Positions 1 to 8,271 of a stretch of DNA of 32,493 nucleotides are shown piece by piece (the first letter of the stretch is position 1; every line of letters begins with the position of its first letter). The stretch is taken from positions 1 to 32,493 of the IMG/VR virus record IMGVR_UViG_3300043395_001432, one strand, 5' to 3'. The translations under genes and the position numbers were made by a program. A model generated the notes under the pieces. The model had not been told where the DNA came from. It saw only the letters and a list, made by a program, of their open reading frames with translations, and searched no databases. This stretch comes from a virus.

Positions 1-108
1 AATTTCAATAATCCGGCTCTCGGCCACAAAGACTCGGGACAGGTCGAGTACCATGGGCGGGAGGTTCTTGTGACCACGCGGAATGGTAAGCTGGGTCTGG
101 GAAATCAT
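1..108 (-). CDS. Partial gene, N-terminal 36 residues, unknown function
   Basis: An open frame on the minus strand begins with ATG at 108 and runs off the left edge. The visible product starts MISQTQLTIPRGHKNLPPM and goes on through VLDLSRVFVAESRIIEI. The start is supported by a Shine-Dalgarno-like AAGGA a few bases upstream and by the terminator hairpin at 127-154, which separates it from the SSB-like gene. It is the next gene in the leftward transcription direction. Too little is visible to assign a family. Confidence 0.6.
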   Translation of the reverse strand, partial: MISQTQLTIPRGHKNLPPMVLDLSRVFVAESRIIEI

Positions 109-123
109 GGTATCCTTGTTAGC

Positions 124-154
124 AAAAAGGGGAGCGAGTCACCCCGCTCCCCTT
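124..154 (-). terminator. Intrinsic terminator after the SSB-like gene
   Basis: A 10-bp perfect stem (127-136 pairs with 145-154, AAGGGGAGCG) with an 8-base loop is followed on the minus strand by a T run (five A at 124-128 on the plus strand). It lies between the stop of the SSB-like gene at 183 and the next leftward start at 108, the expected place for rho-independent termination of that gene. Confidence 0.85.
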
Positions 155-182
155 CTCTATAGCTCAGAAACCTGCGTCAAAT

Positions 183-1325
183 TTACCCTTGAAACAGCTT
201 CATGAAGTCTGCATCAGAGAGGTTGGGGTCGAGCGGGTTGAGAGACTTGGTCGCCGCAGCCGCTACAACCGGTGCAGGAGCAACCGGTGCAGCGGTCGCC
301 GCCTTGGCAGCCTTGGCCGCAGCCAAAGCACGCTCCAGAGCAGCTACCTCGTCCGTGGCCTCTGCCGTCACCACCGGGGCAGGAGCCGGTGCAGCCACCA
401 CGGGTGCGGGGGTCGGAGCCGCCACAACCGGAGCGGGTACCGGGACGTTCTTGGCCGTCACTGCCGCAGACGGAGATACGCCCCGGGAAGCCTCGCGCTT
501 GGTTCCCGCATCAAAGATACGGTCAATGTCGTCCGGGTCGCCGCTGGACGCTACCAGAGCCGAAATCTGCTCCGCCGTTAGGGTGCGGGTGGTCGTGGTC
601 AGGTCTGCACACGCCTCCCCGGCCTTGGCTAGCTGCTCGGTAGAGAGCGGAGCACGCTTGGCAGCAATGTACTTGCGCCCATCCGGACCTGTCACAGACT
701 CCTTCTCGTAATCCACAGCGTAGGTGGTGTTGAAGCGCCCACCGGCCACCTTGGTTACGGTCACCCACACGCCCTCGCTGGGGTCGGTGCCGTCAATGCC
801 CTGCTCGGAAGACAGCTTCTCAAAAAGGGCCTCAATCTCCTTCTTGGCCGTCGTCGGGAGGGGGATGACAACAAACTCCCCGTCCTTGGTCATGGCGTTG
901 ATGTGGTACTTCTGGTCACGGGAGTGCTGGTCGAGCCACGCCTTCAGGTGCTCGGTCGCCTCCGTGATATCCTTGTCGCTCTTGCCCTGCGCCTTGAGGT
1001 TATTGACCCGGGCGTCGAGCATGTTCTTCTGGCTCTCGATACGAGAGCACTCCGCGCACGGGACCGTGACCATCTTGGTCTTGTAGTTCATCTCCATGGG
1101 GCAGCGGAACGGACGGGACTTCGTCTTGCCCGGGTTCTTGCTGTCGTTGCCACGGTAGCCCCAGTGCTGGGCGTGGTACTGAGCCCAAGCGCCCTTTGCG
1201 GCCAGAGACTTAAAGGGAGGCATGACGCGGAAAACGTTCACGCCATCCTTCAGGTTCTGAATCTTCGTGCCAGTGTAGGACTGAGCGCCGTACTTCGCCT
1301 TACCAAACGGATTAGAGTCGGACAT
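183..1325 (-). CDS. Single-stranded DNA-binding protein, T4 gp32-like
   Basis: Probable replication and recombination SSB of 380 residues. The N-terminal half has an aromatic and basic core (around HAQHWGYRGN) and a cysteine set (FRCP, then PCAEC about 13 residues later). With the nearby histidines this resembles the zinc-binding region of gp32-type SSBs. Residues 293-359 form a long Ala/Pro/Val linker. The protein ends in an acidic, hydrophobic tip (LSDADFMKLFQG), as SSBs use to recruit partners. It lies in the leftward replication block downstream of DNA polymerase and is followed by a terminator. ATG at 1325 has no good Shine-Dalgarno sequence. The gp32 assignment rests on this architecture rather than a clear full-length match. 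Confidence 0.65.
   Translation of the reverse strand: MSDSNPFGKAKYGAQSYTGTKIQNLKDGVNVFRVMPPFKSLAAKGAWAQYHAQHWGYRGNDSKNPGKTKSRPFRCPMEMNYKTKMVTVPCAECSRIESQKNMLDARVNNLKAQGKSDKDITEATEHLKAWLDQHSRDQKYHINAMTKDGEFVVIPLPTTAKKEIEALFEKLSSEQGIDGTDPSEGVWVTVTKVAGGRFNTTYAVDYEKESVTGPDGRKYIAAKRAPLSTEQLAKAGEACADLTTTTRTLTAEQISALVASSGDPDDIDRIFDAGTKREASRGVSPSAAVTAKNVPVPAPVVAAPTPAPVVAAPAPAPVVTAEATDEVAALERALAAAKAAKAATAAPVAPAPVVAAAATKSLNPLDPNLSDADFMKLFQG
249..449 (-). repeat. Low-complexity Ala/Pro/Val repeat inside the SSB-like gene
   Basis: This stretch encodes residues 293-359 of the SSB-like protein. It contains four imperfect copies of PAPVVAA/PAPVVTA separated by Ala-rich spacer (ALERALAAAKAAKAAT). The periodic DNA gives rise to long spurious open frames on the opposite strand. 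It reads as a flexible linker between the DNA-binding core and the acidic C-terminal tip. Confidence 0.75.
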
Positions 1326-1361
1326 TGTGTATTGTAGTGGGTTATGGGCTGGAGTTATTGA

Positions 1362-2102
1362 TTAGCTCTTCTTCGACTTCTGCTTCTTTTCGGTAGCCTT
1401 CTGCTTCACGATGCCGAATGCATTCAGCACCTCGTCCGTGGTTACCGTACCGGACACATTGATGACGGTGGTATTACCGTCAAACAGCTTGGCCATGTTG
1501 TCGGCCTCGTCCTTCGTTAGGCCCGTGATAACAACCGGGACAACAGACTGATTCAAACGCTTGTCCGCCGCAATGCGCATGGCGTCCTTCTCAATAAACA
1601 GAAGGTTCATTACGTCCCCTAGCTGGGCACGTAGAGTCTCGCGGACGCCATTGACAACGTCCTGCTCGCTCTGGACAACGTAAGTCTTGGTAAACTGCAC
1701 GTTGGGCGGGTCCACCTCCAGCGACTGCCCAATCTCGTCCACGGTCTGGTCGAGCAGGGAAGACTGGGTCATTCCCAGACCGGACGAATCCAGCGTGGGG
1801 GAAAGCTCGGCGGCAATCACCTCGTACAGACGCGCCCCGTTGACGTTGACGGTCTGCCCCTCCTGCTCTGCAATGGTAGCAAACTGCTTGGTCGCCTCGG
1901 GCTCGCCCAGTACAATGAGAGCGGAAGTCACCTTGCGAAGCCCCTGCATGTACTCGGCAATGGCGTCGGGGAGAAGCTCCTGCGCCTGCGCCTTGGCGGT
2001 CGCACGCCCAATGTACGTGCGGGGGTCGCCACCCGAAAGCTCCTGATTGGCGGTGGTCTTCAACTGGTCAATTCGGTTAAGGATAGTGTCAAAGTTGCCC
2101 AT
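1362..2102 (-). CDS. Hypothetical protein, 246 residues
   Basis: No family recognised. The protein is soluble with no signal peptide or membrane segment. It looks helical through residues 1-130, more mixed through the middle (FTKTYVVQSEQDVVNGVRETLRAQLGD), and ends in a lysine-rich tail (KQKATEKKQKSKKS). It starts six bases after the DNA polymerase stop and is followed by the SSB-like gene, so it is probably co-transcribed with both. A replication accessory role is possible from context only. Confidence 0.8.
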   Translation of the reverse strand: MGNFDTILNRIDQLKTTANQELSGGDPRTYIGRATAKAQAQELLPDAIAEYMQGLRKVTSALIVLGEPEATKQFATIAEQEGQTVNVNGARLYEVIAAELSPTLDSSGLGMTQSSLLDQTVDEIGQSLEVDPPNVQFTKTYVVQSEQDVVNGVRETLRAQLGDVMNLLFIEKDAMRIAADKRLNQSVVPVVITGLTKDEADNMAKLFDGNTTVINVSGTVTTDEVLNAFGIVKQKATEKKQKSKKS

Positions 2103-2108
2103 GTATAT

Positions 2109-5100
2109 TTAGCCCTCTACTGCGTCTGGAGACTCTTCAAACTGCACTGCGCCCAACGGAGACTGAATAACCTCTACTTCAACGACTTGGAATGGCTTGG
2201 CTTCCTGCGTCTTCGTCCATACAGCTACAATAACTGCCCCCGTCAAATCGTCTGCAAGGTCGGCGGACAGCTTGCCCTTGCGGTCTGGCCACAACACCGA
2301 GCTATAGCGTGCGGAATCAACGTCCAGTACCAATTCCATGGCCTCCTTGTCCCCGCCGTAGCGGAAGCGGCGGCTGGACACTACGTAGGAAGCCGTGGCT
2401 ACCGTGTACGGGCCGACAAAAGGAGTGAGCGTATTAAGATGGTCAATAAATCGAGGAGGAGCAAAGCGGGCCTTCTTGTTCCCGTACCTGTACACCCAAA
2501 GTCCGTTCGCTTCAAGAACAATCTGCGGGTGGTTGAGGATTGGTAGCAGGGGCTGGCTGTAGGCCGGGAGGATGGCCTTGCGCATCTGGTAGCGCACCAG
2601 CGGAGACAGGTTGATGAACTCTGCCTTGACCTTGACCGGCTTCTTGCCTGACACCTGTGCCACTACGCGCTCGTACTGCTCCAGCATGTCATTGGTGTCC
2701 GACATGCCCGGGAACAGGCTGTCCATGGCCCCGGAAACAACGAGCTTGTACACCACACCCCGGTTGAGGGCAGAATGACCCATCTTCTTGGCCATGACCA
2801 CAGTCTCGGCCCCGGTCTTCTTGTCCTTCTTCTTCTTTTCGACCATGGTCGCCAGCTTCTCTCGACGGTTTTGTACCTTTTGCACAAACTCCTCTAGGGA
2901 GGCAAACGGGCGTAGTTCGCACATCTCCTTGTGCGCCCCCTCGCCAATCCCATGGAGCAGGGACAGCGGGGCCTGAATGCGCTCCCCTACAATCTCAAAC
3001 TGGTCCCCGGACTTGGAGATATCCGGCAAGTCAATGAGGTGACCGCAGTGCTTCCAAAACTTCTCGTTCACCTCGTCCTTAGAGGCGTTGCGGAGCACCG
3101 CCGTCCACCACTCCAGCGGGTAATGGTACTTGAGGAACGCACAAGCGTAGCCAATCAGGGAATAGCAGACGGCGTGACTTTTGTTGAAACCGTATCTACC
3201 AAAAACCTGAAGAAAGTCCCATAGCTGGCGAGCGCCTTCTTCTCCCAACTTGGCGATTGCTCCGGGCATGAACAGGTCGCGGTGCTTGAGGACCTTGGCC
3301 ATCTCCTTCTTAGCAATATCTCGCCGGAACGCTTCCGCTTGGTCAGCGGTAGTGCCGCCAATCTCCCGGAACGCATACTCCAGTTGCTCCTGATAAACAA
3401 TAATCCCGTAAGTCTCAGGGAAAAGCTGGTCAAGGAGAGGCATGCGCCCATATCCTTGCTCGCCCTTGGCCCGCTTGGAATACTCCACGAGCATGTTGTG
3501 GACCGGTTGCTCTAGGTCGTCCATTACCATTGCGTCCAAAGGCCCCGGACGGTCTAGGGCGGTGAAGGCAGCCAATGACTCAATAGAGTCCAGCGCCTTG
3601 TGCCCAGAGCCGTCCGATTTCAAGAAGTTGAACTCCTTCAACCACTTCTTTGCTCCGTCCGTGTTAAACTGAAACACGGTGTCGGTCTCGCTCCGACAAA
3701 TCGTGTCATATACCGACTGGTCGTCCGGCAAGTCCCATACATCGTACAGCTTCCCGCCAAAAGGAACCACGCGGTAGTAAGGTACAGCGCGGCCATTGAG
3801 AGTGTACGTGCCTTCAATCTTTTCGGAGGCCCGAGAACGAATGAGCTTCAGGGCCTCGGAAATGTCGAGCAACGTGTTCAGCCCGAGGAAGTCCATCTTC
3901 ACGCCCCCGGACTTCTCCACGGGGCCAGCCGTGTACTGGGTGACGCGAACGTCACTGACTAGCTGGAGGGGAATGAAGTTGGACACGGGCTCGTCCGTGA
4001 CCACGTAGGCAGAGGCGTGGCGACCCTTGTTGCGAACTACGCCCAAGCACTTGACCACAATATCCCACTGCTTGGGGTACTTCGCAATGTACTCCTTCAA
4101 AAACTCGTCGGTTTCGATAGCGCCCTTGACCCAGCCGTCCGCGCCATCGTAGCCAAAGACGTAGTCCCGGTCGGAAATGCCCTGCGGGGGCATGGCCATC
4201 TTCTTCGACAGCTTCTCAATCTCGTCCGGCACCTTGCCGTAGGTAGCGCGGGCCACGTCCTTGATGGAAGACTTGACCTTCATCGAGGTGTCAACCGAAA
4301 TCTGAGCGTAGCACTCGCCAAACCGCTGCTTGAGCCAGCCCTTGTCCGGGTCCACAAGAATGTCCCGGTTCGGCAAGTCCATATCAATATCGGGGAGCTT
4401 GCCGGAAAGGATACGAGTCTTCGTCAAGAACCGGTCCATGGACAGGTTGTAACGAAGCGGGTCCGCGTGGGTAATCCCCAGCAGGTAGGTGAGCAGCATG
4501 CCCGCTGCCGAGCCACGGCCCGGACCCGTCAACTGCTCCTGTGCCGCAAACTGGGCAAGGGCCTCCTCTGCGAGGAAGAAATAGGGGAGCAGGTCAATCT
4601 TCCCGTTGCCCTGAATCATCGAGATTTCAGCCTTCAGCCGCTCCACATACTTCTGGTTCGTCCAGTCCATCCGCCCGTGCTTGTCAATCAGGGCCTTGAG
4701 GTGGCCGAGCGTGTTGGTCGGATAGAACGACTTCGGCAAGGACACTCGGTCATTAAACTTGAAGCCCTTGAACTGCTCCGCCCATGCGTGGCTGTTGTCA
4801 ATCCAGCCCTCAAACGTGGCGCGGTCAGTCTTCATGTACTGGGCAAAGTAGGCGAACGCCTCCTCGCTCGACTGCCGGTGGTAGTTGCCGTAGAACTTAA
4901 AATTGTCGCCCATGGAGGCAAGGCGAATCTCCTGCACAATCCGCTCGTCCGGGTGAGCGTAGTGGGAGTCGTCCGAAATGAGAATGCGGTGGCCGTACTT
5001 GCCCGCAAAATACTGGACAACGCGGTTGCAACCTAGCTGGACGTCTCCATCCGGAGCCCATGGGCGGCACTCGTTGGGCATGAAGTCCGAAATCTTCTTG

Positions 5101-5885
5101 ACGCCCACGATGACCTTGTTGCGCTCATCCCACTTGCTGTAGTTTTGCACAGCAAGCAGCCGGTCAGTCTCGTGCCCCTTGCGACCGAACGACTTCGCAA
5201 GGTCAATGGCCTTGATTTCGCCACCCTTTTCGGTGTTCAGGCCCTTGTTGTCGTAGAACTTGTCAACCGAATTGTCCTCGTAGGTAACGAATACCCCGTT
5301 GACCCAGTTCTTGTCGCAACGGTGCGGGAAGACCTCTACAAAGAAGTGGTCCGGCTTGACGATTTCCGAAAGCCGCCGGTAATACGCCTCGGCAATATCC
5401 ACGCGGTTATGGTTCAGGACGTGGCGCTGGACCATTCCAATCAGGCAACCCGAGGTGAAGGTGACGTTCTGGGCACCGATTTCTTCAAGGTCCCGCCAGT
5501 TGAACAGGGGCTTGAGTTCAGACCCGTGGCGCTCTACCGGAGCCTTGGACAGTAGCCGCACGATAATCTCGTAAGCGGCTTGGTCCAGAGCGTGAATGGT
5601 AAGGTGGTAATACTTGTTGTACTTCTTCGCGTCCTGAATGCCGAACGACTTCAGGATGGGGCACTCTGCGTCAAAGAAGTACGCCTCAATTCCCAGAATG
5701 GGAGTCAGGCCCTTGGCCTTGGCGAGGTCATAGACCTTCCGTGCGGCCCCAAGGCTGCCATGGTCGGTGACAGTCAAGTACCCAGTGCCAAGCTCCAGTT
5801 CGCGCTCTGCGAAGGCTTCCGGGGTGCTGCCAGAGTCGAGGGACTGGGGGTGAACGTGGGGCGAAACGAAGGGCTTGAAGGTCAT
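2109..5885 (-). CDS. dnaE: DNA polymerase III alpha subunit (DnaE-type, with PHP domain)
   Basis: Replicative C-family polymerase of 1258 residues, slightly longer than bacterial DnaE. Residues 1 to about 330 are a PHP domain: HVH (H10, H12), D17, TDHG (D41, H42), GIEAYF (E67), YHL (H94), a TSGC cysteine and a final SDDSHY. All the usual metal ligands therefore appear to be kept, unlike E. coli DnaE. The polymerase core has GPGRGSAAG, the catalytic PDIDMD pair, and the third carboxylate in GGVKMDFLGLN. The fingers motif GRYGFNKSHAVCYSLIGY is present, and an OB-like segment lies near the C-terminus. ATG 5885 lies just after a terminator and a GGTTATAG motif, so it probably heads its own transcript. 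No separate proofreading subunit of DnaQ type is seen in the window. Confidence 0.96.
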   Translation of the reverse strand: MTFKPFVSPHVHPQSLDSGSTPEAFAERELELGTGYLTVTDHGSLGAARKVYDLAKAKGLTPILGIEAYFFDAECPILKSFGIQDAKKYNKYYHLTIHALDQAAYEIIVRLLSKAPVERHGSELKPLFNWRDLEEIGAQNVTFTSGCLIGMVQRHVLNHNRVDIAEAYYRRLSEIVKPDHFFVEVFPHRCDKNWVNGVFVTYEDNSVDKFYDNKGLNTEKGGEIKAIDLAKSFGRKGHETDRLLAVQNYSKWDERNKVIVGVKKISDFMPNECRPWAPDGDVQLGCNRVVQYFAGKYGHRILISDDSHYAHPDERIVQEIRLASMGDNFKFYGNYHRQSSEEAFAYFAQYMKTDRATFEGWIDNSHAWAEQFKGFKFNDRVSLPKSFYPTNTLGHLKALIDKHGRMDWTNQKYVERLKAEISMIQGNGKIDLLPYFFLAEEALAQFAAQEQLTGPGRGSAAGMLLTYLLGITHADPLRYNLSMDRFLTKTRILSGKLPDIDMDLPNRDILVDPDKGWLKQRFGECYAQISVDTSMKVKSSIKDVARATYGKVPDEIEKLSKKMAMPPQGISDRDYVFGYDGADGWVKGAIETDEFLKEYIAKYPKQWDIVVKCLGVVRNKGRHASAYVVTDEPVSNFIPLQLVSDVRVTQYTAGPVEKSGGVKMDFLGLNTLLDISEALKLIRSRASEKIEGTYTLNGRAVPYYRVVPFGGKLYDVWDLPDDQSVYDTICRSETDTVFQFNTDGAKKWLKEFNFLKSDGSGHKALDSIESLAAFTALDRPGPLDAMVMDDLEQPVHNMLVEYSKRAKGEQGYGRMPLLDQLFPETYGIIVYQEQLEYAFREIGGTTADQAEAFRRDIAKKEMAKVLKHRDLFMPGAIAKLGEEGARQLWDFLQVFGRYGFNKSHAVCYSLIGYACAFLKYHYPLEWWTAVLRNASKDEVNEKFWKHCGHLIDLPDISKSGDQFEIVGERIQAPLSLLHGIGEGAHKEMCELRPFASLEEFVQKVQNRREKLATMVEKKKKDKKTGAETVVMAKKMGHSALNRGVVYKLVVSGAMDSLFPGMSDTNDMLEQYERVVAQVSGKKPVKVKAEFINLSPLVRYQMRKAILPAYSQPLLPILNHPQIVLEANGLWVYRYGNKKARFAPPRFIDHLNTLTPFVGPYTVATASYVVSSRRFRYGGDKEAMELVLDVDSARYSSVLWPDRKGKLSADLADDLTGAVIVAVWTKTQEAKPFQVVEVEVIQSPLGAVQFEESPDAVEG

Positions 5886-5894
5886 TTGCGGGGT

Positions 5895-5902
5895 CTATAA
5901 CC
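5895..5902 (-). promoter_or_regulatory. Candidate phage promoter motif GGTTATAG upstream of dnaE
   Basis: On the minus strand GGTTATAG lies between the terminator hairpin at 5914-5931 and the dnaE ATG at 5885. The core GTTATA is shared with seven other intergenic positions listed here. The role as a late or middle promoter box for the phage sigma-like factor is inference. Confidence 0.4.
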
Positions 5903-5913
5903 TGAAATGCGAA

Positions 5914-5931
5914 ACCCCGCTTTCGCGGGGT
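5914..5931 (-). terminator. Hairpin terminator between the 80-residue gene and dnaE
   Basis: A perfect 7-bp stem, ACCCCGC/GCGGGGT with a four-base loop, sits five bases beyond the stop of the gene ending at 5937 and is followed on the minus strand by TTTCGCATTTC. The T tract is weak on this strand (it is richer on the plus strand), so termination may be partial. Confidence 0.65.
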
Positions 5932-5936
5932 CTCTT

Positions 5937-6179
5937 TTAGTCCTGCACGTTCATCACTTGGCGAAGCTTGGCGACCACGTTTTGGTACATATCTTGCACT
6001 TGGTCTTCCGTCATCAACAGGGCTTGGGCCACAATCCGGTCTGGGCAGCCTTCGGGGTACCTCTCTAGCAGGCGGCTGAGCGAATACTCAAACCGTTTGA
6101 GGCAGATGTAGTCCTCGTCGTCAATCAGCCGGGTTCGGGCTTCGTTCAACGCTCTCGGTAGTGGTAGATTTGTCCCCAT
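5937..6179 (-). CDS. Small protein resembling sigma-70 region 4.2 (possible gp33-like co-factor)
   Basis: Eighty residues. The last 45 (IVAQALLMTEDQVQDMYQ, then NVVAKLRQVM) align by eye with the sigma-70 region 4.2 helix-turn-helix: a small hydrophobic helix, M-T-E-x-x-V turn and recognition helix, then V-x-K-L-R as in A-L-x-K-L-R of sigma factors. The N-terminal half is helical and charged. This matters because the sigma-like factor at 20703-21725 ends right before region 4.2. In T4, gp33 supplies the region-4 function for gp55. Start ATG 6179 overlaps the upstream gene by 34 bases. It could instead be an unrelated helix-turn-helix protein; the reading is moderate to low in certainty. Confidence 0.7.
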   Translation of the reverse strand: MGTNLPLPRALNEARTRLIDDEDYICLKRFEYSLSRLLERYPEGCPDRIVAQALLMTEDQVQDMYQNVVAKLRQVMNVQD

Positions 6180-6541
6180 TGACTTAGCTCTTTTTTGTAC
6201 TTGTTCAGTTCTTTTTCGAGGTTTTGGACCGCAAGCTGAAGGCTGTCTCGGGCTGCGGTGTGTCTATGTAGCTCGTCTTTCAGCCATTCAAGGTTCTTCA
6301 GGGTGTCCTTGATAAGCTTGCGGGCATCCCTGTATTTTTCTAGCATGACAACCTGCGCTTCGCTCTTCAAGAAACGCAGATTGTACTTAGCGATACTCAA
6401 AACCTGCTTGGCTTCGTCCTGTCTTCGCTTGACCGATGCTACTTCCGTGGTCATGGCTGCCAAAACGGACTTGGCCTCTTGAATTTCGTCTGCTAGGTCT
6501 TCGATGGCCGATTCGATGGTGGCGTATTCACTCTTGGTCAT
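6146..6541 (-). CDS. Coiled-coil protein, unknown function
   Basis: A 131-residue, almost entirely helical protein with heptad-like spacing of Leu, Ile and Val (for example IESAIEDLADEIQEAKSVL and LQLAVQNLEKELNKYKKEL), predicted to form a long coiled coil. No catalytic motif or membrane segment is seen. Its ATG overlaps the stop of the metallophosphoesterase gene (ATGA), which points to translational coupling. Its own 3' end overlaps the 80-residue sigma-4-like gene. Confidence 0.8.
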   Translation of the reverse strand: MTKSEYATIESAIEDLADEIQEAKSVLAAMTTEVASVKRRQDEAKQVLSIAKYNLRFLKSEAQVVMLEKYRDARKLIKDTLKNLEWLKDELHRHTAARDSLQLAVQNLEKELNKYKKELSQWGQIYHYRER

Positions 6542-7662
6542 ACTCCATAGCCATCATAGGGGAGGATAATCTTGTTTAGGGTAGCGTCTTTGTCGGTGCT
6601 GGAATCGACTTGGATATAACGGTAATCCCCTACAACATGACCGGGAACTGACTCCCACATGACCTGTCCGCAGGTAGACTCAAACAGTCCGATGGACAAC
6701 GCATACTCATCTGTCGGAATGAGACAGCCATTCGTAATTACGGTAGCCCCGTTTGACAGCGTCACGCAAGAGTTGACGTGTACATGGCCGACCACGAACA
6801 GGTTGTACTCCTGCTTGTCCGGGAGCGCCGCGTTGATTTTGTTAATCTGCGTCTCTAGCGACTTGACGTTGATGGTGCTTCCCGGGTAGCCAACGTTTAG
6901 CACCGTGTCGCCATGAGTTGCGAAAATGCGCTTATCAAAAGCATTGACAGTGATGTAAGGCGGCTCAGGAACAAAGAACTGGACGTTTGCCAGAGACTCG
7001 CAGCCCACCTTCACCGCATCATACAACATGTTCTCAAAGCTGTCCGTCTTCTCCAGCGTGGCGCGGTCCTTGTGGCGGGAGGTGTTGCGCCCGTGGTTGC
7101 CGGGGGTACAATGGACCTTGACCCGCTTGAAGTGCTGGGATACAAACGAGACAAACTGCTTTAGGTAGTAGAGCGAAGCCCCGAACTGCTGGCGGAGGGG
7201 TGCGCCGTCCCGAGGGTCATGTAGCTGGCCCTGAAAAATGTCGCCCGCAATGTAGACGTGTAGCTCGGTCACATCCCGGTACTGGAGCTTGTACTCGCAA
7301 ACCTGCTGCGCTACAGCCGCCAAACGGCGGGACTCCTGTAGGGGGCCATACTTGAGCGGGGTGCGACGGCCACTCAATAGGCTGCCAAAGTGCAGGTCGG
7401 ATAGAAAGATGTTGAGAATGCGCTCCGTGGGAGTCTTGTCCTTACGGAGATTGTACTTGCTCGGGACGACCTTGGGCTGCTCCCGGAGCATCTCCCGGTA
7501 CTCATCCAAGACAAGGCGGTCCCGCGCTACCGCCTCTGCTGTCTTGGAATTCTTCTTCGACTGGTATACCGCCTTGTCCTCCAAGGCGCGGGTACGCAAG
7601 AACTCGATAATCTGGTCGTCCTGCTGCTTCCGTAGCTCTTTGACGGTCTTCTTGGAGGACAT
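6538..7662 (-). CDS. Calcineurin-like metallophosphoesterase
   Basis: A 374-residue protein with a charged helical N-terminus (about 1-80) followed by a complete calcineurin-like phosphoesterase core: LSDLHFG (D89, H91), AGDIFQG (D141), PGNHGR (N189, H190), ATHGD (H250) and GHVH (H293, H295). These are the two-metal ligands of nucleases and phosphatases of this superfamily. The start is set at 7662. The frame stays open upstream to 7794, but that extension only shadows the preceding gene. It is distinct from the Mre11-like protein at 22107-23087. A DNA-processing role fits the position near the polymerase, but the substrate cannot be told from sequence. Confidence 0.9.
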   Translation of the reverse strand: MSSKKTVKELRKQQDDQIIEFLRTRALEDKAVYQSKKNSKTAEAVARDRLVLDEYREMLREQPKVVPSKYNLRKDKTPTERILNIFLSDLHFGSLLSGRRTPLKYGPLQESRRLAAVAQQVCEYKLQYRDVTELHVYIAGDIFQGQLHDPRDGAPLRQQFGASLYYLKQFVSFVSQHFKRVKVHCTPGNHGRNTSRHKDRATLEKTDSFENMLYDAVKVGCESLANVQFFVPEPPYITVNAFDKRIFATHGDTVLNVGYPGSTINVKSLETQINKINAALPDKQEYNLFVVGHVHVNSCVTLSNGATVITNGCLIPTDEYALSIGLFESTCGQVMWESVPGHVVGDYRYIQVDSSTDKDATLNKIILPYDGYGV

Positions 7663-7669
7663 TCTGTAA

Positions 7670-8266
7670 TTACTCCGCCGTGGTGTTAGAGGTCGTGTTC
7701 GCCGCGTTGTTCGTGTTCGCGGCGGCAGCGTCCATGGCCTCGGCAGCAGCGTTGGCCGCAGCCTGCACGATGTTGTAGATTTCCTTGACCTCAAACGTGC
7801 CGGTGTCGGTGTCTAGCTTGAAGCCCACGGTGGCATTGCGGAGCTTGTCCTGATACTCCAGAGCAATCTGCGAGAACTGTAGCTGCACGCGGCCAGTCGT
7901 GTTGACCGGGGCGTTGCTCTTATCGGTCTCGTAGCCAATGATAAACGAGTCGTTACCAATTGTATCTGCGGCTACCAATACCCCCTGCTCAACAAGCTTG
8001 GCTACCTGCTCAGCGGACTGCTGGGCGCGTAGCTTCGCCTTGTTCTCGCGCTCTGCTACTACCAGCGCCGTAACCGTATCCACCCCGACGTGGCGAATGA
8101 CCGCATCAACAATCTCCGTAATGCCCGAAAGCTGGTTCTGAAGAACCGACACGGCGTTGTTGAACTGGGCCGTCACCGTCTGGAAATCACCCTCTAGACC
8201 GTCTAGACGCTCTAGGGCGGTACGGACCTTCTGACGCTGACTGACCTGCGAAGCAAGACTCGACAT
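7670..8266 (-). CDS. Hypothetical protein, 198 residues
   Basis: No family recognised. Residues 1-100 look like a coiled coil (ALERLDGLEGDFQTVTAQF, then VVAERENKAKLRAQQSAEQ). Residues 100-165 look like a small beta-rich module (DSFIIGYETDKSN to GTFEVKEIYNI). The tail is Ala/Asn/Thr-rich and probably disordered. It sits between the 263-residue gene and the phosphoesterase with spacings of 5-7 bases. ATG 8266 is preceded by a GGAG sequence. Confidence 0.8.
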   Translation of the reverse strand: MSSLASQVSQRQKVRTALERLDGLEGDFQTVTAQFNNAVSVLQNQLSGITEIVDAVIRHVGVDTVTALVVAERENKAKLRAQQSAEQVAKLVEQGVLVAADTIGNDSFIIGYETDKSNAPVNTTGRVQLQFSQIALEYQDKLRNATVGFKLDTDTGTFEVKEIYNIVQAAANAAAEAMDAAAANTNNAANTTSNTTAE

Positions 8267-8271
8267 TTTGA

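Noticed and set aside
202-711. Ala/Thr/Gly-rich plus-strand open frames
   Set aside because: They arise opposite the Ala/Pro/Val repeat of the SSB-like gene and have no promoter or ribosome site.
4017-5036. A 339-residue plus-strand open frame
   Set aside because: It is fully antisense to the DNA polymerase gene, whose catalytic motifs are encoded here; composition is that of a codon shadow.
6612-6622. CGTTATA match inside the metallophosphoesterase gene as a promoter
   Set aside because: Located within conserved coding sequence, far from any start codon; a few 7-base matches are expected by chance on two strands.
7663-7794. N-terminal extension of the metallophosphoesterase
   Set aside because: The added 44 residues are Arg/Thr/Pro-rich and overlap the 3' end of the preceding gene in another frame; MSSKK at 7662 is the better start.
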